Below are positions 9,251 to 18,409 of a DNA stretch of 64,000 bases, one piece after another. The first letter of the stretch is position 1. Every line of letters starts with the position of its first letter. The DNA is from Flavobacteriales bacterium UBA4110. Lineage in GTDB: Bacteria > Bacteroidota > Bacteroidia > Flavobacteriales > Weeksellaceae. The stretch spans positions 650,770 through 714,769 of the forward strand of contig DFXK01000002.1 in NCBI GenBank assembly GCA_002383165.1. Direction: 5' to 3'. Made by a program: the position numbers and the translations under genes. The notes beneath the pieces are model-generated. The model worked only from the letters and a program-made list of their open reading frames with translations. It ran no database searches and was not told the origin of the DNA.

Positions 9251-10558
9251 TTATAACGAGCCTGTAGTTTTTAAAAGATTATAATATTGGTATAAAACAT
9301 TGATCTCGCCATTTGTATAATCCAATTCCGATTGTAATTTTTGATTTTGTGCATCGATCATTTCTGTCTGGACAGCTAATTGATTCAAATATTTAGCTTC
9401 TGTAATTTTATAATTCTCTTCCGCTAGCTTTTTAGCTTCATCCAGAATATCTACCTGCTGGATAGATTCTTCATACTTTATATACGCTGAATTCACAGAC
9501 ATATCGATATTCTGTTTCACAAGAGTCAAGGCATCTTGTGCCTGATGTTTCTGCATCTCTCCCAGCTCTATCTTTCCTTTGCTTTTGAAAAGGCTATCAA
9601 TATTATAACTAAGTTGTACACCTGTTTGCCAAACGTTGAGATAAATATCCATCGCAGGCATTACATTCGTAAAAGGTCTTTGAACGGAATATCCTCCAAA
9701 AGCAGCTAAGGTTGGCATTTTATCCGTTTTTATGATCTCAATATTTTTATCAGCTACATCAATATTGGTCTTTGCAGATTTTAACTGAGGATTATTTTCA
9801 TATGCTAAGTTTTTATAATATTCTAAACCTAACCCAGCTTCTTTACTACTCAGATCTTCTATTGGCACTATTTGAATCTCATCAGATAATCCCAAAGCGA
9901 TATCAAGATTATAATTAAGGATTTTCCTATTATTTGATAATGTTAAAATTCCTTGATCCAGATTTTTTATCGCAAGTTCTGCACGGATAACTTCGTTTCT
10001 CGTGAGCATCCCTTGCTGATAAAATTTTTGAATATTTTTCAGACGTTCAAGCGCTAGTTTTTTATTATTTTCATAAACGATTTGTTGGTTTATGATTTTA
10101 TAGACATCCAAATAATTGGAAATCACCAACAGTTTTATATCTTGTTTATTTTTATCAAAATCCAATAAAGCCAATTGCTCCCGAAGTCCTGCTAATTCTA
10201 TATTTTTTTTCACGAGACCACCTTTAAAGATGAGTTCAGATGCCTCAATACCATAGGTACTGCCATAATGCGGCATCGTCACATTTTGAAAATCTGTGAG
10301 ATCTTTTTCTAAAACGAATGCATTACCAAGATAGAACTGGCTGGTAGAAGCCTTAATAGAAGGTAATTTGTGCTCTTTTGCTATTTCCACATTCTGCTTT
10401 GCAATGTCAATATTTTGAGCAGCCACCTTGAGTTGCTGATGGTTCACAATTGCCATATCAGCTACTTCCCTCGCTGTCATCTGTCTGTCCTGCGAGAAAA
10501 ACAGCGCAGGGCAAATTGCTAACCATATAGATAGTATAGCCTTTGTACACTTTATCAT
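9251..10558 (-). CDS. TolC-family outer membrane efflux channel
   Basis: 435 aa. A signal peptide (ending near CPALFFSQ) precedes two outer-membrane efflux repeats rich in Asn, Gln, Leu and Lys that form long helices, for example AAQNIDIAKQNVEIAKEHKLP and its counterpart AKTNIDVADKNIEIIKTDKMP in the second half. The internal duplication is the hallmark of TolC proteins. It is the first structural gene of the MFS pump operon and begins 88 bases downstream of the araC-type regulator on the same strand. Confidence 0.92.
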   Translation of the reverse strand: MIKCTKAILSIWLAICPALFFSQDRQMTAREVADMAIVNHQQLKVAAQNIDIAKQNVEIAKEHKLPSIKASTSQFYLGNAFVLEKDLTDFQNVTMPHYGSTYGIEASELIFKGGLVKKNIELAGLREQLALLDFDKNKQDIKLLVISNYLDVYKIINQQIVYENNKKLALERLKNIQKFYQQGMLTRNEVIRAELAIKNLDQGILTLSNNRKILNYNLDIALGLSDEIQIVPIEDLSSKEAGLGLEYYKNLAYENNPQLKSAKTNIDVADKNIEIIKTDKMPTLAAFGGYSVQRPFTNVMPAMDIYLNVWQTGVQLSYNIDSLFKSKGKIELGEMQKHQAQDALTLVKQNIDMSVNSAYIKYEESIQQVDILDEAKKLAEENYKITEAKYLNQLAVQTEMIDAQNQKLQSELDYTNGEINVLYQYYNLLKTTGSL

Positions 10559-10633
10559 TATACTTGTTTTTCGGGTACAAAATTATGATAATCGTAAATG
10601 GAAATAAATGCTTGAGACTTGGAAAAAGATGTT

Positions 10634-10641
10634 CAAATGTA
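10634..10641 (-). promoter_or_regulatory. Candidate -7 box for the MFS pump operon
   Basis: Minus-strand TACATTTG matches TAnnTTTG and lies at the 3' edge of the regulator gene, giving a leader of about 70 bases to the TolC-like ATG. No TTG sits at the standard -33 distance, which would fit activator dependence. Confidence 0.4.
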
Positions 10642-10646
10642 AGATT

Positions 10647-11492
10647 TTACTTTACAAACTGCGCGCGGTATTGATTAGGACTAATCTCCATATGCTTTTT
10701 GAAAAAATGAGAAAAAGAGTACTGATCACTAAACCCCAATACTGCAGAAATCTCAGATATAGGCATTTTAGAAGAATTAAGATATACTTTTGCTTCATTG
10801 ATAACAATGGAAGCTATAATCTGACTTGCAGACCTTCCCGTGATTGACTTTACTACGGATGAAAAATGTCTGGTTGTAATCGATTGTCGTTCTGCATAGA
10901 ACTCAACATTTCGATTGCTGAGATGATGATTGGCGAGGTCATTCAGGAAAATAAAAACAATTTCTTCCTGTCTCGACATCTGATTCATTGAGCTATTGTC
11001 TTCCTTGGAAATAATTCCTGCCATCTGATAACAGAAAACCGAGAAAAGATGTTCCACAATCTCTTTTTTGTAGGTCATCTCGGTTTCAGAATCGAGAATA
11101 TATTTCAGGAAATTGACACTTTTCCAAACCACATCTAATTCATCCTTAGAAAAAGGAACACCCACATTCATCTGCTGTCGAAAATACCTATACGTAATTA
11201 ATCTATTGAATTTCAGAGATAGTGCAGAAATAAATTCACGTTTATAGGAAACCATCCTCGACTGGAAATTATCGCTGATGGAAATCAACTCATATACTGT
11301 TTGTGGGTCTGTTACTATAAAAGTATTGGCGTTCAATTCAAGATCACTAAGATGTTGGCGAAGTTTTATTGTTCCGCTTTTGATAAATAAAAACGCAGGA
11401 TTATCGGGGCGAAAAGGTTTGTCTGTCGCGATTCTTTGGTTAATAGTTTCCTGAGTAAAAATCTCAACCCCGAATTGTTCTAAAGCTGTCAT
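10647..11492 (-). CDS. AraC-family transcriptional regulator
   Basis: 281 aa. The N-terminal part resembles a cupin-like sensor domain (NPAFLFIKSGTIKLRQHLSDLEL). The C-terminal 100 residues form the double helix-turn-helix of AraC/XylS proteins, with the second helix pair in PISEISAVLGFSDQYSFSHFFKKHMEISPNQYR. It lies directly upstream of the MFS efflux operon on the same strand and most likely controls it in response to a pump substrate. The ATG at 11492 sits five bases from a TAAATTTG box, so the message may be leaderless. Confidence 0.92.
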   Translation of the reverse strand: MTALEQFGVEIFTQETINQRIATDKPFRPDNPAFLFIKSGTIKLRQHLSDLELNANTFIVTDPQTVYELISISDNFQSRMVSYKREFISALSLKFNRLITYRYFRQQMNVGVPFSKDELDVVWKSVNFLKYILDSETEMTYKKEIVEHLFSVFCYQMAGIISKEDNSSMNQMSRQEEIVFIFLNDLANHHLSNRNVEFYAERQSITTRHFSSVVKSITGRSASQIIASIVINEAKVYLNSSKMPISEISAVLGFSDQYSFSHFFKKHMEISPNQYRAQFVK

Positions 11493-11496
11493 CCCA

Positions 11497-11504
11497 CAAA
11501 TTTA
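11497..11504 (-). promoter_or_regulatory. Candidate -7 box immediately before the araC-type start codon
   Basis: Minus-strand TAAATTTG. The expected transcription start falls on or next to the ATG at 11492. No clear TTG upstream. Confidence 0.4.
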
Positions 11505-11537
11505 ATGTTTTATGAATTTATAATTTTGGACAATAAC

Positions 11538-11564
11538 AAAAACCCAACAAAATTGCCGGGTTTT
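11538..11564 (-). terminator. Terminator of the RND efflux operon
   Basis: AAAACCC (11538-11544) pairs with GGGTTTT (11558-11564). On the minus strand the stem runs into GTTTTTGTT. It lies just after the last gene of the operon. Confidence 0.65.
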
Positions 11565-11590
11565 CAAGTATAGTAAAAAAAATTTAGTGT

Positions 11591-12997
11591 CTAAAATTGT
11601 CCGCCTCCAAGTGCTCTGTAGAATTCGGTAACGGCTTGTAATTGTTGAAGTTTATCATTCACTCCAGCTAATTTTGCGGCTAATAATGATTGTTCTGACG
11701 TTAACACATTCACATAATTAACATTAGACGAATAAGTTAACAACTCTTTATTGAATTCAACAGCCTTTTCCAAAGATTGGATTTGAAGTTGTCTTGTCAT
11801 TTCCTTTTCTTTAGCTTTTTGATAAGATAATAATGAGTTTGAAACTTCGGAACCTGCGGTGAGCAAAGTCTTTTCGAATGTATAATAAGCCTGCATTTTA
11901 CGAGCTTCCATTATTTTGACCTGAGCTTTTCTATTTCCCATTTGGAAGATATTCTGCGTTACAGTTCCACCAAGCGTATAAAACAAATAATTAGTAAAGA
12001 AATTTTCCAGTAATCTTGTAGATAATCCCAAAGTTCCTGTAATACTAATTGTAGGATAAACCTGCGCCATCGCCATATTTTTATTTTCGAATGCCTGGCG
12101 AAAAGATAATTCCGCAGCCTGAACATCCGGACGATTTTTCAGTAAGGAAGCAGGAACTCCGGTTTTCAAATCGCTGTAAATAACCTGAGAATCGATAGAA
12201 TTTCTTTCAATCTTTTGAGGATTATCATTCATTAAAATATTCAAAGAATTTTCCGCCTGCTGAATCTGTAATTCCAAATCCGGAACCGACAATTGCGCCG
12301 AATAAAGGTTTGCTTTGCTTTGTTCGACATCTGCACCCGTTAAATAAGCCGCATCCATCAACAACTGAACAGATTCTACATCTTTCTTACGAAGTTCTAT
12401 TGTTTGTTTTGTGATTTCTAATTGCTTATCCAAAGAAATCAACTGGTAATATAAAGTTGCAGCTTGTGCAACCATTTGAGTTTGAATTGCTCTTTTCGCT
12501 GCATCTGTCTGAAGAAATCCGGCATAAGCTGATCTTTTCAGAGATTTGATTCTTCCCCAAACATCAACTTCCCAACCTGTTGAAATCCCCAATCGATAAT
12601 TCATTAAATCCGGCATTACAAAAGTGTTTGCCTGAGCAGCGCCACTATTTTTAGTTTCCGTAACAGAAGCAACACCATCCAGACTTGGGAGATTCTGTAA
12701 TTTGGATTGTTTGAAAACGGCATCCGCTTCCTGAATCCTGGCAATAGCAACCTTCAGGTCAAGATTATTCTGAATGGTTTTATTAATGATATTCTGAAGT
12801 TTATCATCGGTGAAAATTTGATTCCACGCAATGTTGGCCACAGAAGTACTATCGTTATTAGTTTTTTGTCGAAAGAGGTTGTCTTGACGACTTTGCTCGA
12901 TATCCGGACTCTTGTAAGTATCCGTGACTTTACACGAATAAAAGAAACCCGCAACAACAGCTAATATGATTAGATTTTTTAATTTCATTTTTCTCAA
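11591..12997 (-). CDS. Outer membrane efflux lipoprotein, OprM/NodT type
   Basis: 468 aa. A lipoprotein signal ends in GFFYSC, with the lipid-carrying Cys at about residue 22. Two outer-membrane efflux repeats follow, including the typical phrases GWEVDVWGRIKS and LLKNRPDVQAAELSFRQAF of the NodT/OprM branch. An alternative start at the second Met (residue 4) would still keep the signal. The gene begins 7 bases after the RND pump gene and is the last of the MFP-RND-OMF operon, providing the exit duct. Confidence 0.93.
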   Translation of the reverse strand: MRKMKLKNLIILAVVAGFFYSCKVTDTYKSPDIEQSRQDNLFRQKTNNDSTSVANIAWNQIFTDDKLQNIINKTIQNNLDLKVAIARIQEADAVFKQSKLQNLPSLDGVASVTETKNSGAAQANTFVMPDLMNYRLGISTGWEVDVWGRIKSLKRSAYAGFLQTDAAKRAIQTQMVAQAATLYYQLISLDKQLEITKQTIELRKKDVESVQLLMDAAYLTGADVEQSKANLYSAQLSVPDLELQIQQAENSLNILMNDNPQKIERNSIDSQVIYSDLKTGVPASLLKNRPDVQAAELSFRQAFENKNMAMAQVYPTISITGTLGLSTRLLENFFTNYLFYTLGGTVTQNIFQMGNRKAQVKIMEARKMQAYYTFEKTLLTAGSEVSNSLLSYQKAKEKEMTRQLQIQSLEKAVEFNKELLTYSSNVNYVNVLTSEQSLLAAKLAGVNDKLQQLQAVTEFYRALGGGQF

Positions 12998-13004
12998 ATT
13001 TTGG

Positions 13005-16000
13005 TTATTCGCTAAGTTCTCCTTCGTATTTATCAGATACTTTTTTGCTGCTCACTTTTTCTTGCAAATACATAAATACTGCAAACAAAATCGGAATAAA
13101 AAAGACTCCAAAAATAGTTCCGAATAACATCCCTCCAATGGCTCCGATACCAATCGATTGGTTACCTACAGCTCCCGCTCCAGTTGAAATCGCTAATGGA
13201 ATCAACCCGAAAATGAATGCAAATGATGTCATCAAAATCGGACGAAGTCTCTGCTTAGCTCCACTGATTGCAGCGTGAGCAATACTGTAACCTTTCTTCC
13301 TAGCATCAAGCGCAAATTCTACAATCAAAATCGCATTCTTCGCCAAGAGTCCAATCAACATAATTAGCGAAATCTGAGTATAAATATTATTAGAACCTCC
13401 AATCCACGCACTGAACATCATAACACCAGCCAAACCAACCGGCAAAGACAACATTACTGCAAATGGTAAAATGTAACTCTCATACTGTGCCGCCAAAAGG
13501 AAATAAACGAATACACAACACAAAATGAAGATGTAAACCGTTTGTCCTCCCGCTGTAACTTCCTCTCTCGTTAATCCAGAGAATTCGTAGCCATAACCTT
13601 GTGGTAATGTTTCCTTCGCTACTCTTTCTACTGTAGCAATGGCGTCTCCGGAAGAGAAACCAGGATTTGGTGTTCCGTTCAGAGAAATTGCTGTAAACAA
13701 ATTGAAACGTCCGATTGCCTGAGGTCCGTAAACTCTTTTTGCTGTGATAAATCTATTCAAAGGAGCCATTTCTCCACTAGAATTTCTAACCTGAATCATA
13801 TTGAAACTCTCCAGATTTTCTCTTTGGTCAAAAGGTGCCTGATAAATCACACGGTATTGTTTACCGAACAAATTGACATTTGAAGAATAAACGCCTCCAT
13901 AGTAACCTTGCATTGTTCCCAAAATATCTGAAACCGAGAATCCAGCAGCTTTTGCAGCAGGAATATCAATATCAATCATATATTGAGGATAATTCGGGTT
14001 AAAAGAAGTAAATGTTCTTTGGATATCAGGCTGTTGATTCATTTTATCGATGAAATCATTCGTCACTTTAGTCAAATCGGCGATACTTCCGCCTTTTTGA
14101 TCCTGAATCTGCATCTCAAAACCTGCAGCGTTACCAAAACCTTGCAACGTTGGTCTTCCGAAGAAAGTCAATTTTGCATCTTTGATTCCAGCAGTTTCTT
14201 TGTACATTTTCGCAACGAACGATTGCAAATCTTCACCTTTTTTGGTTCTGTCTTTCCAGTCCTTCAGTTTTACGATTAGCATCCCGTTGTTAGAACCACT
14301 TCCCGAAATCATCCCTCTTCCTGAAACTTTGAAAATATGTAAAACTTCAGGTTGTTTTTCTACAATTTTTTCAACTTTGGCGAGAACTTCTCTCGTTCTG
14401 TTTTCATTAGAACCAATTGGAAGCGAAATATCCATAAAAATCCCTCCCATATCTTCACTTGGAACAAAGGATTTCGGAGTCGTATTCATTAACCAAACGA
14501 AAATTCCTGCAAACACAGCCAATCCTGCGAATGCCATCCATTTTTTCTTTAATAAAAACAAAATCCCACGAGAATATCTTCTTACCATCGCATCGAAAAT
14601 GATGTTGAAATTGGTAAAAAATCTCTGTAAGAAATTCTTTTTCTTTTCTTCGTGAGAATGAGGTTTAAGGAAAATCGCACACAAAGCAGGACTTAACGTC
14701 AAGGCATTAACCGCGGATAATATAATCGAAATCGCTAATGTTAAACCAAATTGTTTATAGAAAACCCCAGCTGAACCTGAGATAAAACTTACCGGAATGA
14801 AAACCGCTGCCATTACCAATGTAATACTGATAATCGCACTACTGATTTCGTCCATTGCATTCACAGATGCTCTTAATGGAGATTTCTCGCCTTGTTCCAA
14901 TTTGGTGTGGACTGCTTCTACAACTACGATTGCATCATCGACCACAATTCCTACTGCTAGAATCAATGCAAAAAGCGTCAATAAATTAATGGTAAATCCG
15001 AAAATACTCAGGAAGAAAAATGTTCCGACAATCGCTACCGGAACAGAAATCGCCGGAATCATGGTCGAACGCCAATCCTGTAAAAATAAGAATACTACGA
15101 TGAATACTAATATAAACGCTTCAAATAAGGTATGGATTACTTTCTCAATGGATGCATCCAAAAAATCATTGGCATTAACCAACGCTACATATTTTACACC
15201 TTTTGGGAAAGATTCCTGAGCTTTATCTAAAACCGCAATGGATTGGTTAATTACATCCTGTGCATTAGAACCCGCCGTTTGTGCAACCGCCATACCAATT
15301 GATGGATGACCGTCCGTAACACTGGTCCCTGTATAATCTTGTGCTCCTAATTCTACTCTTGCAACATCTTTCAATTTCAATATTTGTCCGTTGGCAGTAG
15401 CTTTTAGAATAATATTATCAAATTCAGGAATTTCTGTTAATCTTCCTTTATATTTTAAGGTATAGCGGAAACTTTCGTTACTTTCATCGCCTAAACTACC
15501 TGGAGCGGCTTCGATATTTTGTTCAGCTAAAACTGTATTGATATCCGAAGGAACAAGTCCATAAGATGCCATTTTATTTGGATCCAACCAAATTCTTATT
15601 GAGTAATCTTTCGTACCAAAAACCGTCACGTCTCCAACTCCAGTTACCCTTTTGATTTGAGGAACAATGTTGATATTGGTGTAGTTTTGGAGGAAAGTCA
15701 TATCATAGTTGGGATTCTCACTGTAAAGTGAGAAAATCAATACGTTGGAACTTTGTCTTTTGGTTGTGGTAACTCCGGCTCTTGTAACATCCGCAGGCAA
15801 CAAAGGTGTTGCTCTGGAAACTCTGTTTTGTACGTTTACTGCAGCAATATCCGGATTAACACCTTGCTTGAAATAAATTGTTACCGAACCCGAACCATCA
15901 TTGGTTGCAGTAGAAGTCATATAAGTCATCCCTTCCACACCATTAATCTGCTCTTCTAGCGGAACAATGACACTTTTTAGGATAACATCTGCATTGGCTC

Positions 16001-16151
16001 CTTGATAACTTGCACTCACAACTACTGTGGGCGGTGCAATATCCGGATATTGTGAGACCGGAAGCGACACAATTCCCAAAACACCGAGAATAACGATGAT
16101 AATGGAAATTACGGTAGACAATACCGGACGTTCTATAAATTTTTTAAACAT
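13005..16151 (-). CDS. RND multidrug efflux pump, HAE1/AcrB type
   Basis: 1048 aa, the usual length of AcrB/MexB proteins. It starts with the family's FIERPVLSTVISIIIVILG helix. Transmembrane helix 4 carries the proton-relay Asp pair in VGIVVDDAIVVVEA (around residues 405-410). Two large periplasmic loops and 12 membrane helices are apparent. The hydrophobe/amphiphile efflux pattern (QNRVSRATPLLP, LTLSPALCAIFLKP) fits drug and detergent export rather than heavy metals. It is encoded between its adaptor (98 bases upstream) and its outer-membrane partner (7 bases downstream). Confidence 0.96.
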   Translation of the reverse strand: MFKKFIERPVLSTVISIIIVILGVLGIVSLPVSQYPDIAPPTVVVSASYQGANADVILKSVIVPLEEQINGVEGMTYMTSTATNDGSGSVTIYFKQGVNPDIAAVNVQNRVSRATPLLPADVTRAGVTTTKRQSSNVLIFSLYSENPNYDMTFLQNYTNINIVPQIKRVTGVGDVTVFGTKDYSIRIWLDPNKMASYGLVPSDINTVLAEQNIEAAPGSLGDESNESFRYTLKYKGRLTEIPEFDNIILKATANGQILKLKDVARVELGAQDYTGTSVTDGHPSIGMAVAQTAGSNAQDVINQSIAVLDKAQESFPKGVKYVALVNANDFLDASIEKVIHTLFEAFILVFIVVFLFLQDWRSTMIPAISVPVAIVGTFFFLSIFGFTINLLTLFALILAVGIVVDDAIVVVEAVHTKLEQGEKSPLRASVNAMDEISSAIISITLVMAAVFIPVSFISGSAGVFYKQFGLTLAISIILSAVNALTLSPALCAIFLKPHSHEEKKKNFLQRFFTNFNIIFDAMVRRYSRGILFLLKKKWMAFAGLAVFAGIFVWLMNTTPKSFVPSEDMGGIFMDISLPIGSNENRTREVLAKVEKIVEKQPEVLHIFKVSGRGMISGSGSNNGMLIVKLKDWKDRTKKGEDLQSFVAKMYKETAGIKDAKLTFFGRPTLQGFGNAAGFEMQIQDQKGGSIADLTKVTNDFIDKMNQQPDIQRTFTSFNPNYPQYMIDIDIPAAKAAGFSVSDILGTMQGYYGGVYSSNVNLFGKQYRVIYQAPFDQRENLESFNMIQVRNSSGEMAPLNRFITAKRVYGPQAIGRFNLFTAISLNGTPNPGFSSGDAIATVERVAKETLPQGYGYEFSGLTREEVTAGGQTVYIFILCCVFVYFLLAAQYESYILPFAVMLSLPVGLAGVMMFSAWIGGSNNIYTQISLIMLIGLLAKNAILIVEFALDARKKGYSIAHAAISGAKQRLRPILMTSFAFIFGLIPLAISTGAGAVGNQSIGIGAIGGMLFGTIFGVFFIPILFAVFMYLQEKVSSKKVSDKYEGELSE

Positions 16152-16249
16152 ATTTTTTAGACTAAAAGAAAAAAGATGAAAGATAAAAGACTCTCAAAAT
16201 GGAAAGTTTCAAATTCTCACTTTTGACATTAATATAATAATTGGGGAGA

Positions 16250-17398
16250 CTATTTTCTATCGATTACGTTTTGCAGAGTCGTTTCTTTTGGAACCACCTG
16301 CGTATCATCTTTCAGAAGTCCGATGCCTTCTACAATCACTTTATCGCCAGCTTTCAATCCTGATGTCACGGCATAAGTCAATCCATCCGGAAGACTTTCT
16401 ACTTTGATTTCTGTAGATTTTACTTTGTTATCAGCGCCAATTAGGTAAACCAAAACCTTCCCTTGCATCTCGTAAGTTGCTGATTGAGGTATAATGATAA
16501 CATTTTCTAAGTTGTTAGGAAACTGTATTGTTGCGCTGTAGCCGCTTCTGAGTAATCCGTTTGGATTAGGGAAAGTCGCACGCATTGAGAAGGATCCCGT
16601 GTTAGGATCAACCAAACCACTGATGGATTCGATTTTTCCCTTTTCGTCGTATTTGCTTCCGTCAGAAAGAACCAAATCTACCAAAGGAGAATTCTTGATT
16701 TTTTCCTGAATTGTAGAACCTGTGGAATGTTTGAAGAATTCCAACTGTTGTTTTTCATTAATTGAAAAATAAGCGAATATTTTTGAAACGTTTGAAACTG
16801 TAGTTAGAGGCTGTGATGTAGCACTGCTGATGTAACTTCCCGCTTTGAAAGGAAGCGTTCCTACAACGCCACTGACAGGACTGAAAATCTTAGTATAACC
16901 CTGGTTTACTTGGGCATTACTTAGCTGAGCCTGAGTTTCTGCCAACGCTGCTTTTGCTGATTTGAGTGCTAATTCTGCTGCTTGAAGTTCGTAAGCCGAG
17001 ATGATTTTTTTATCAACCAACGGCTTGGTTTTTGTCACCTGCATTTGGGCGGTTGCCACTTGCGCTCTTGCACTATTTACCGTTGCTTGTGCGGCTAGCA
17101 CAGATTGTTCGTACTGTGGATTTCTAATCAGGAACAACAGCTGTCCTTTATTCACCTGGCTGCCTTCGTCCACAAAAATCTTTTCTACAAAACCATCTAT
17201 TTTGGGACGAATCTCAACATTCTGAATTCCCTCTAGCCTTGCTGGATATTGAGTAAGATTTTCGGCAGGTCCAGTTTTCGCAACGATATACTGATACGGT
17301 TGTGGTGGCAATTCTTTTTTGTCATCTTTTTTCTCGGCTTTAGAACAAGCCGTCAAAATACTTAAAACAACAAAAATGCTTAGCGCGATATTCCTCAT
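16250..17398 (-). CDS. RND membrane fusion lipoprotein, AcrA type
   Basis: 382 aa. A lipoprotein signal ends in LSILTAC, giving a lipid-anchored adaptor. Lipoyl halves (VEIRPKIDGFVEKIFVDEGSQVNKGQ and KIFSPVSGVVGTLPFKAG) flank an alpha-helical hairpin (about residues 100-165, rich in Ala/Gln). A beta-barrel and a membrane-proximal domain follow. It is the first gene of the RND operon. No TetR-type regulator gene is adjacent, although the upstream gap contains a TetR-like palindrome. Confidence 0.94.
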   Translation of the reverse strand: MRNIALSIFVVLSILTACSKAEKKDDKKELPPQPYQYIVAKTGPAENLTQYPARLEGIQNVEIRPKIDGFVEKIFVDEGSQVNKGQLLFLIRNPQYEQSVLAAQATVNSARAQVATAQMQVTKTKPLVDKKIISAYELQAAELALKSAKAALAETQAQLSNAQVNQGYTKIFSPVSGVVGTLPFKAGSYISSATSQPLTTVSNVSKIFAYFSINEKQQLEFFKHSTGSTIQEKIKNSPLVDLVLSDGSKYDEKGKIESISGLVDPNTGSFSMRATFPNPNGLLRSGYSATIQFPNNLENVIIIPQSATYEMQGKVLVYLIGADNKVKSTEIKVESLPDGLTYAVTSGLKAGDKVIVEGIGLLKDDTQVVPKETTLQNVIDRK

Positions 17399-17491
17399 AA
17401 ATACTTATTTTTTAGATCTACTTTCAAACAAACGTTCAAATTTAGAAATTATCTACAATTTAGACGATATGTAAATAACAATAAAATCTAT

Positions 17492-17499
17492 CAAATATA
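17492..17499 (-). promoter_or_regulatory. Candidate -7 box for the RND operon
   Basis: Minus-strand TATATTTG, 93 bases upstream of the adaptor ATG. The nearest TTG is 28 bases away, too far for a good -33 box. Confidence 0.35.
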
Positions 17500-17572
17500 A
17501 TCAACAAAAACTATTATTGCTGATATTCAATATTTTAAAAAATAATTTTAAAGAATATTTAACACATACTAA

Positions 17573-17588
17573 TCAAACATTTGTTTGA
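17573..17588. promoter_or_regulatory. Palindrome upstream of the RND operon
   Basis: TCAAACATTTGTTTGA has two perfect 7-base arms around TT. A related but imperfect phrase, TCAAACAAACGTTCAA, lies nearer the start codon (about 17424-17439). Such sites are typical of TetR-family repressors of efflux operons, but no repressor gene is present in the window. Confidence 0.4.
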
Positions 17589-17617
17589 CTGAATTAACGG
17601 ATAGTAAGTGAAAACAA

Positions 17618-18385
17618 TCAGAGTTTCCTAATCAAAGGAAGAATTTCATTTTTATTAAGACCAAATCTTTTGATATCAGCCTCAGAGAATTTTTGAGAAT
17701 AGAAATTGATTTCCGCGTCAAAACCAACACTTCTAAGACGGTCAAAATAATCCATTCCGTACCAACGAACGTGGTCGTATTGTCCAAAATGCTTTTGACG
17801 TTCTTTCGGGTCTGTTATTGTAAAATCTTCGTAAGTTTTTTCCAGAGAGTTTTTCATTGGAACTTGAACAATTCCCCAACCTCCAGATTTCATCACTCGG
17901 TAAAGTTCGGACATCGCTTTTCTGTCATCTACAATATGTTCCAAAACGTGATTACAAATAATTACATCAAAACTATTATCTTCAAATGGTAAATCCACAA
18001 TATCTGCTTTTACATCCACAATCGGCGAAAATAAATCAGCAGAGGTGTACTCCAAATTCTTCATCTTTTTGAATTTTCTGAGAAATTCCTGTTCTGGTGC
18101 GATATGAAGAACTTTTAATTTATGGGTAAAAAAATTGGTTTCGTTTTGGAGATAAAGCCACATCTGGCGGTGTCTTTCTAAGGATAAAGTTCCGGGAGAC
18201 AACGCATTAGGACGTTGCTTCCCATAACCGTAAGGCAGAAACTTGCGATAAGATTTCCCATCAATTGGGTCGGTGAAATTATTTCCTTTGAAAAACAAAA
18301 CAATTACTGGACGCAAAAAAATACTCAGGTTAATAAGCATTGGTCTTGGAATCGCGTTCAGTAGGAATTTGGCAATTTTTTTCAA
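17618..18385 (-). CDS. Type 11 SAM-dependent methyltransferase
   Basis: 255 aa. A basic, hydrophobic N-terminus (about 40 residues, possibly membrane-associated) precedes a compact methyltransferase core. Visible are LKVLHIAPEQEFLRKF in place of the usual glycine-rich motif I, DLPFEDNSFDVIICNHVLEHIVDDRKAMSEL (motif IV and the LEH signature of the Methyltransf_11 group) and LKPGG-like VMKSGGWGIVQVP. The substrate cannot be assigned. It lies 24 bases downstream of map on the same strand. Confidence 0.82.
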   Translation of the reverse strand: MKKIAKFLLNAIPRPMLINLSIFLRPVIVLFFKGNNFTDPIDGKSYRKFLPYGYGKQRPNALSPGTLSLERHRQMWLYLQNETNFFTHKLKVLHIAPEQEFLRKFKKMKNLEYTSADLFSPIVDVKADIVDLPFEDNSFDVIICNHVLEHIVDDRKAMSELYRVMKSGGWGIVQVPMKNSLEKTYEDFTITDPKERQKHFGQYDHVRWYGMDYFDRLRSVGFDAEINFYSQKFSEADIKRFGLNKNEILPLIRKL

Positions 18386-18409
18386 AATCGGAAATTGAGA
18401 TTAGCTTAA

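Noticed and set aside
14182..14655. Plus-strand 157-aa frame inside the RND pump gene
   Set aside because: Opposite a full-length conserved pump; composition is that of a shadow frame.
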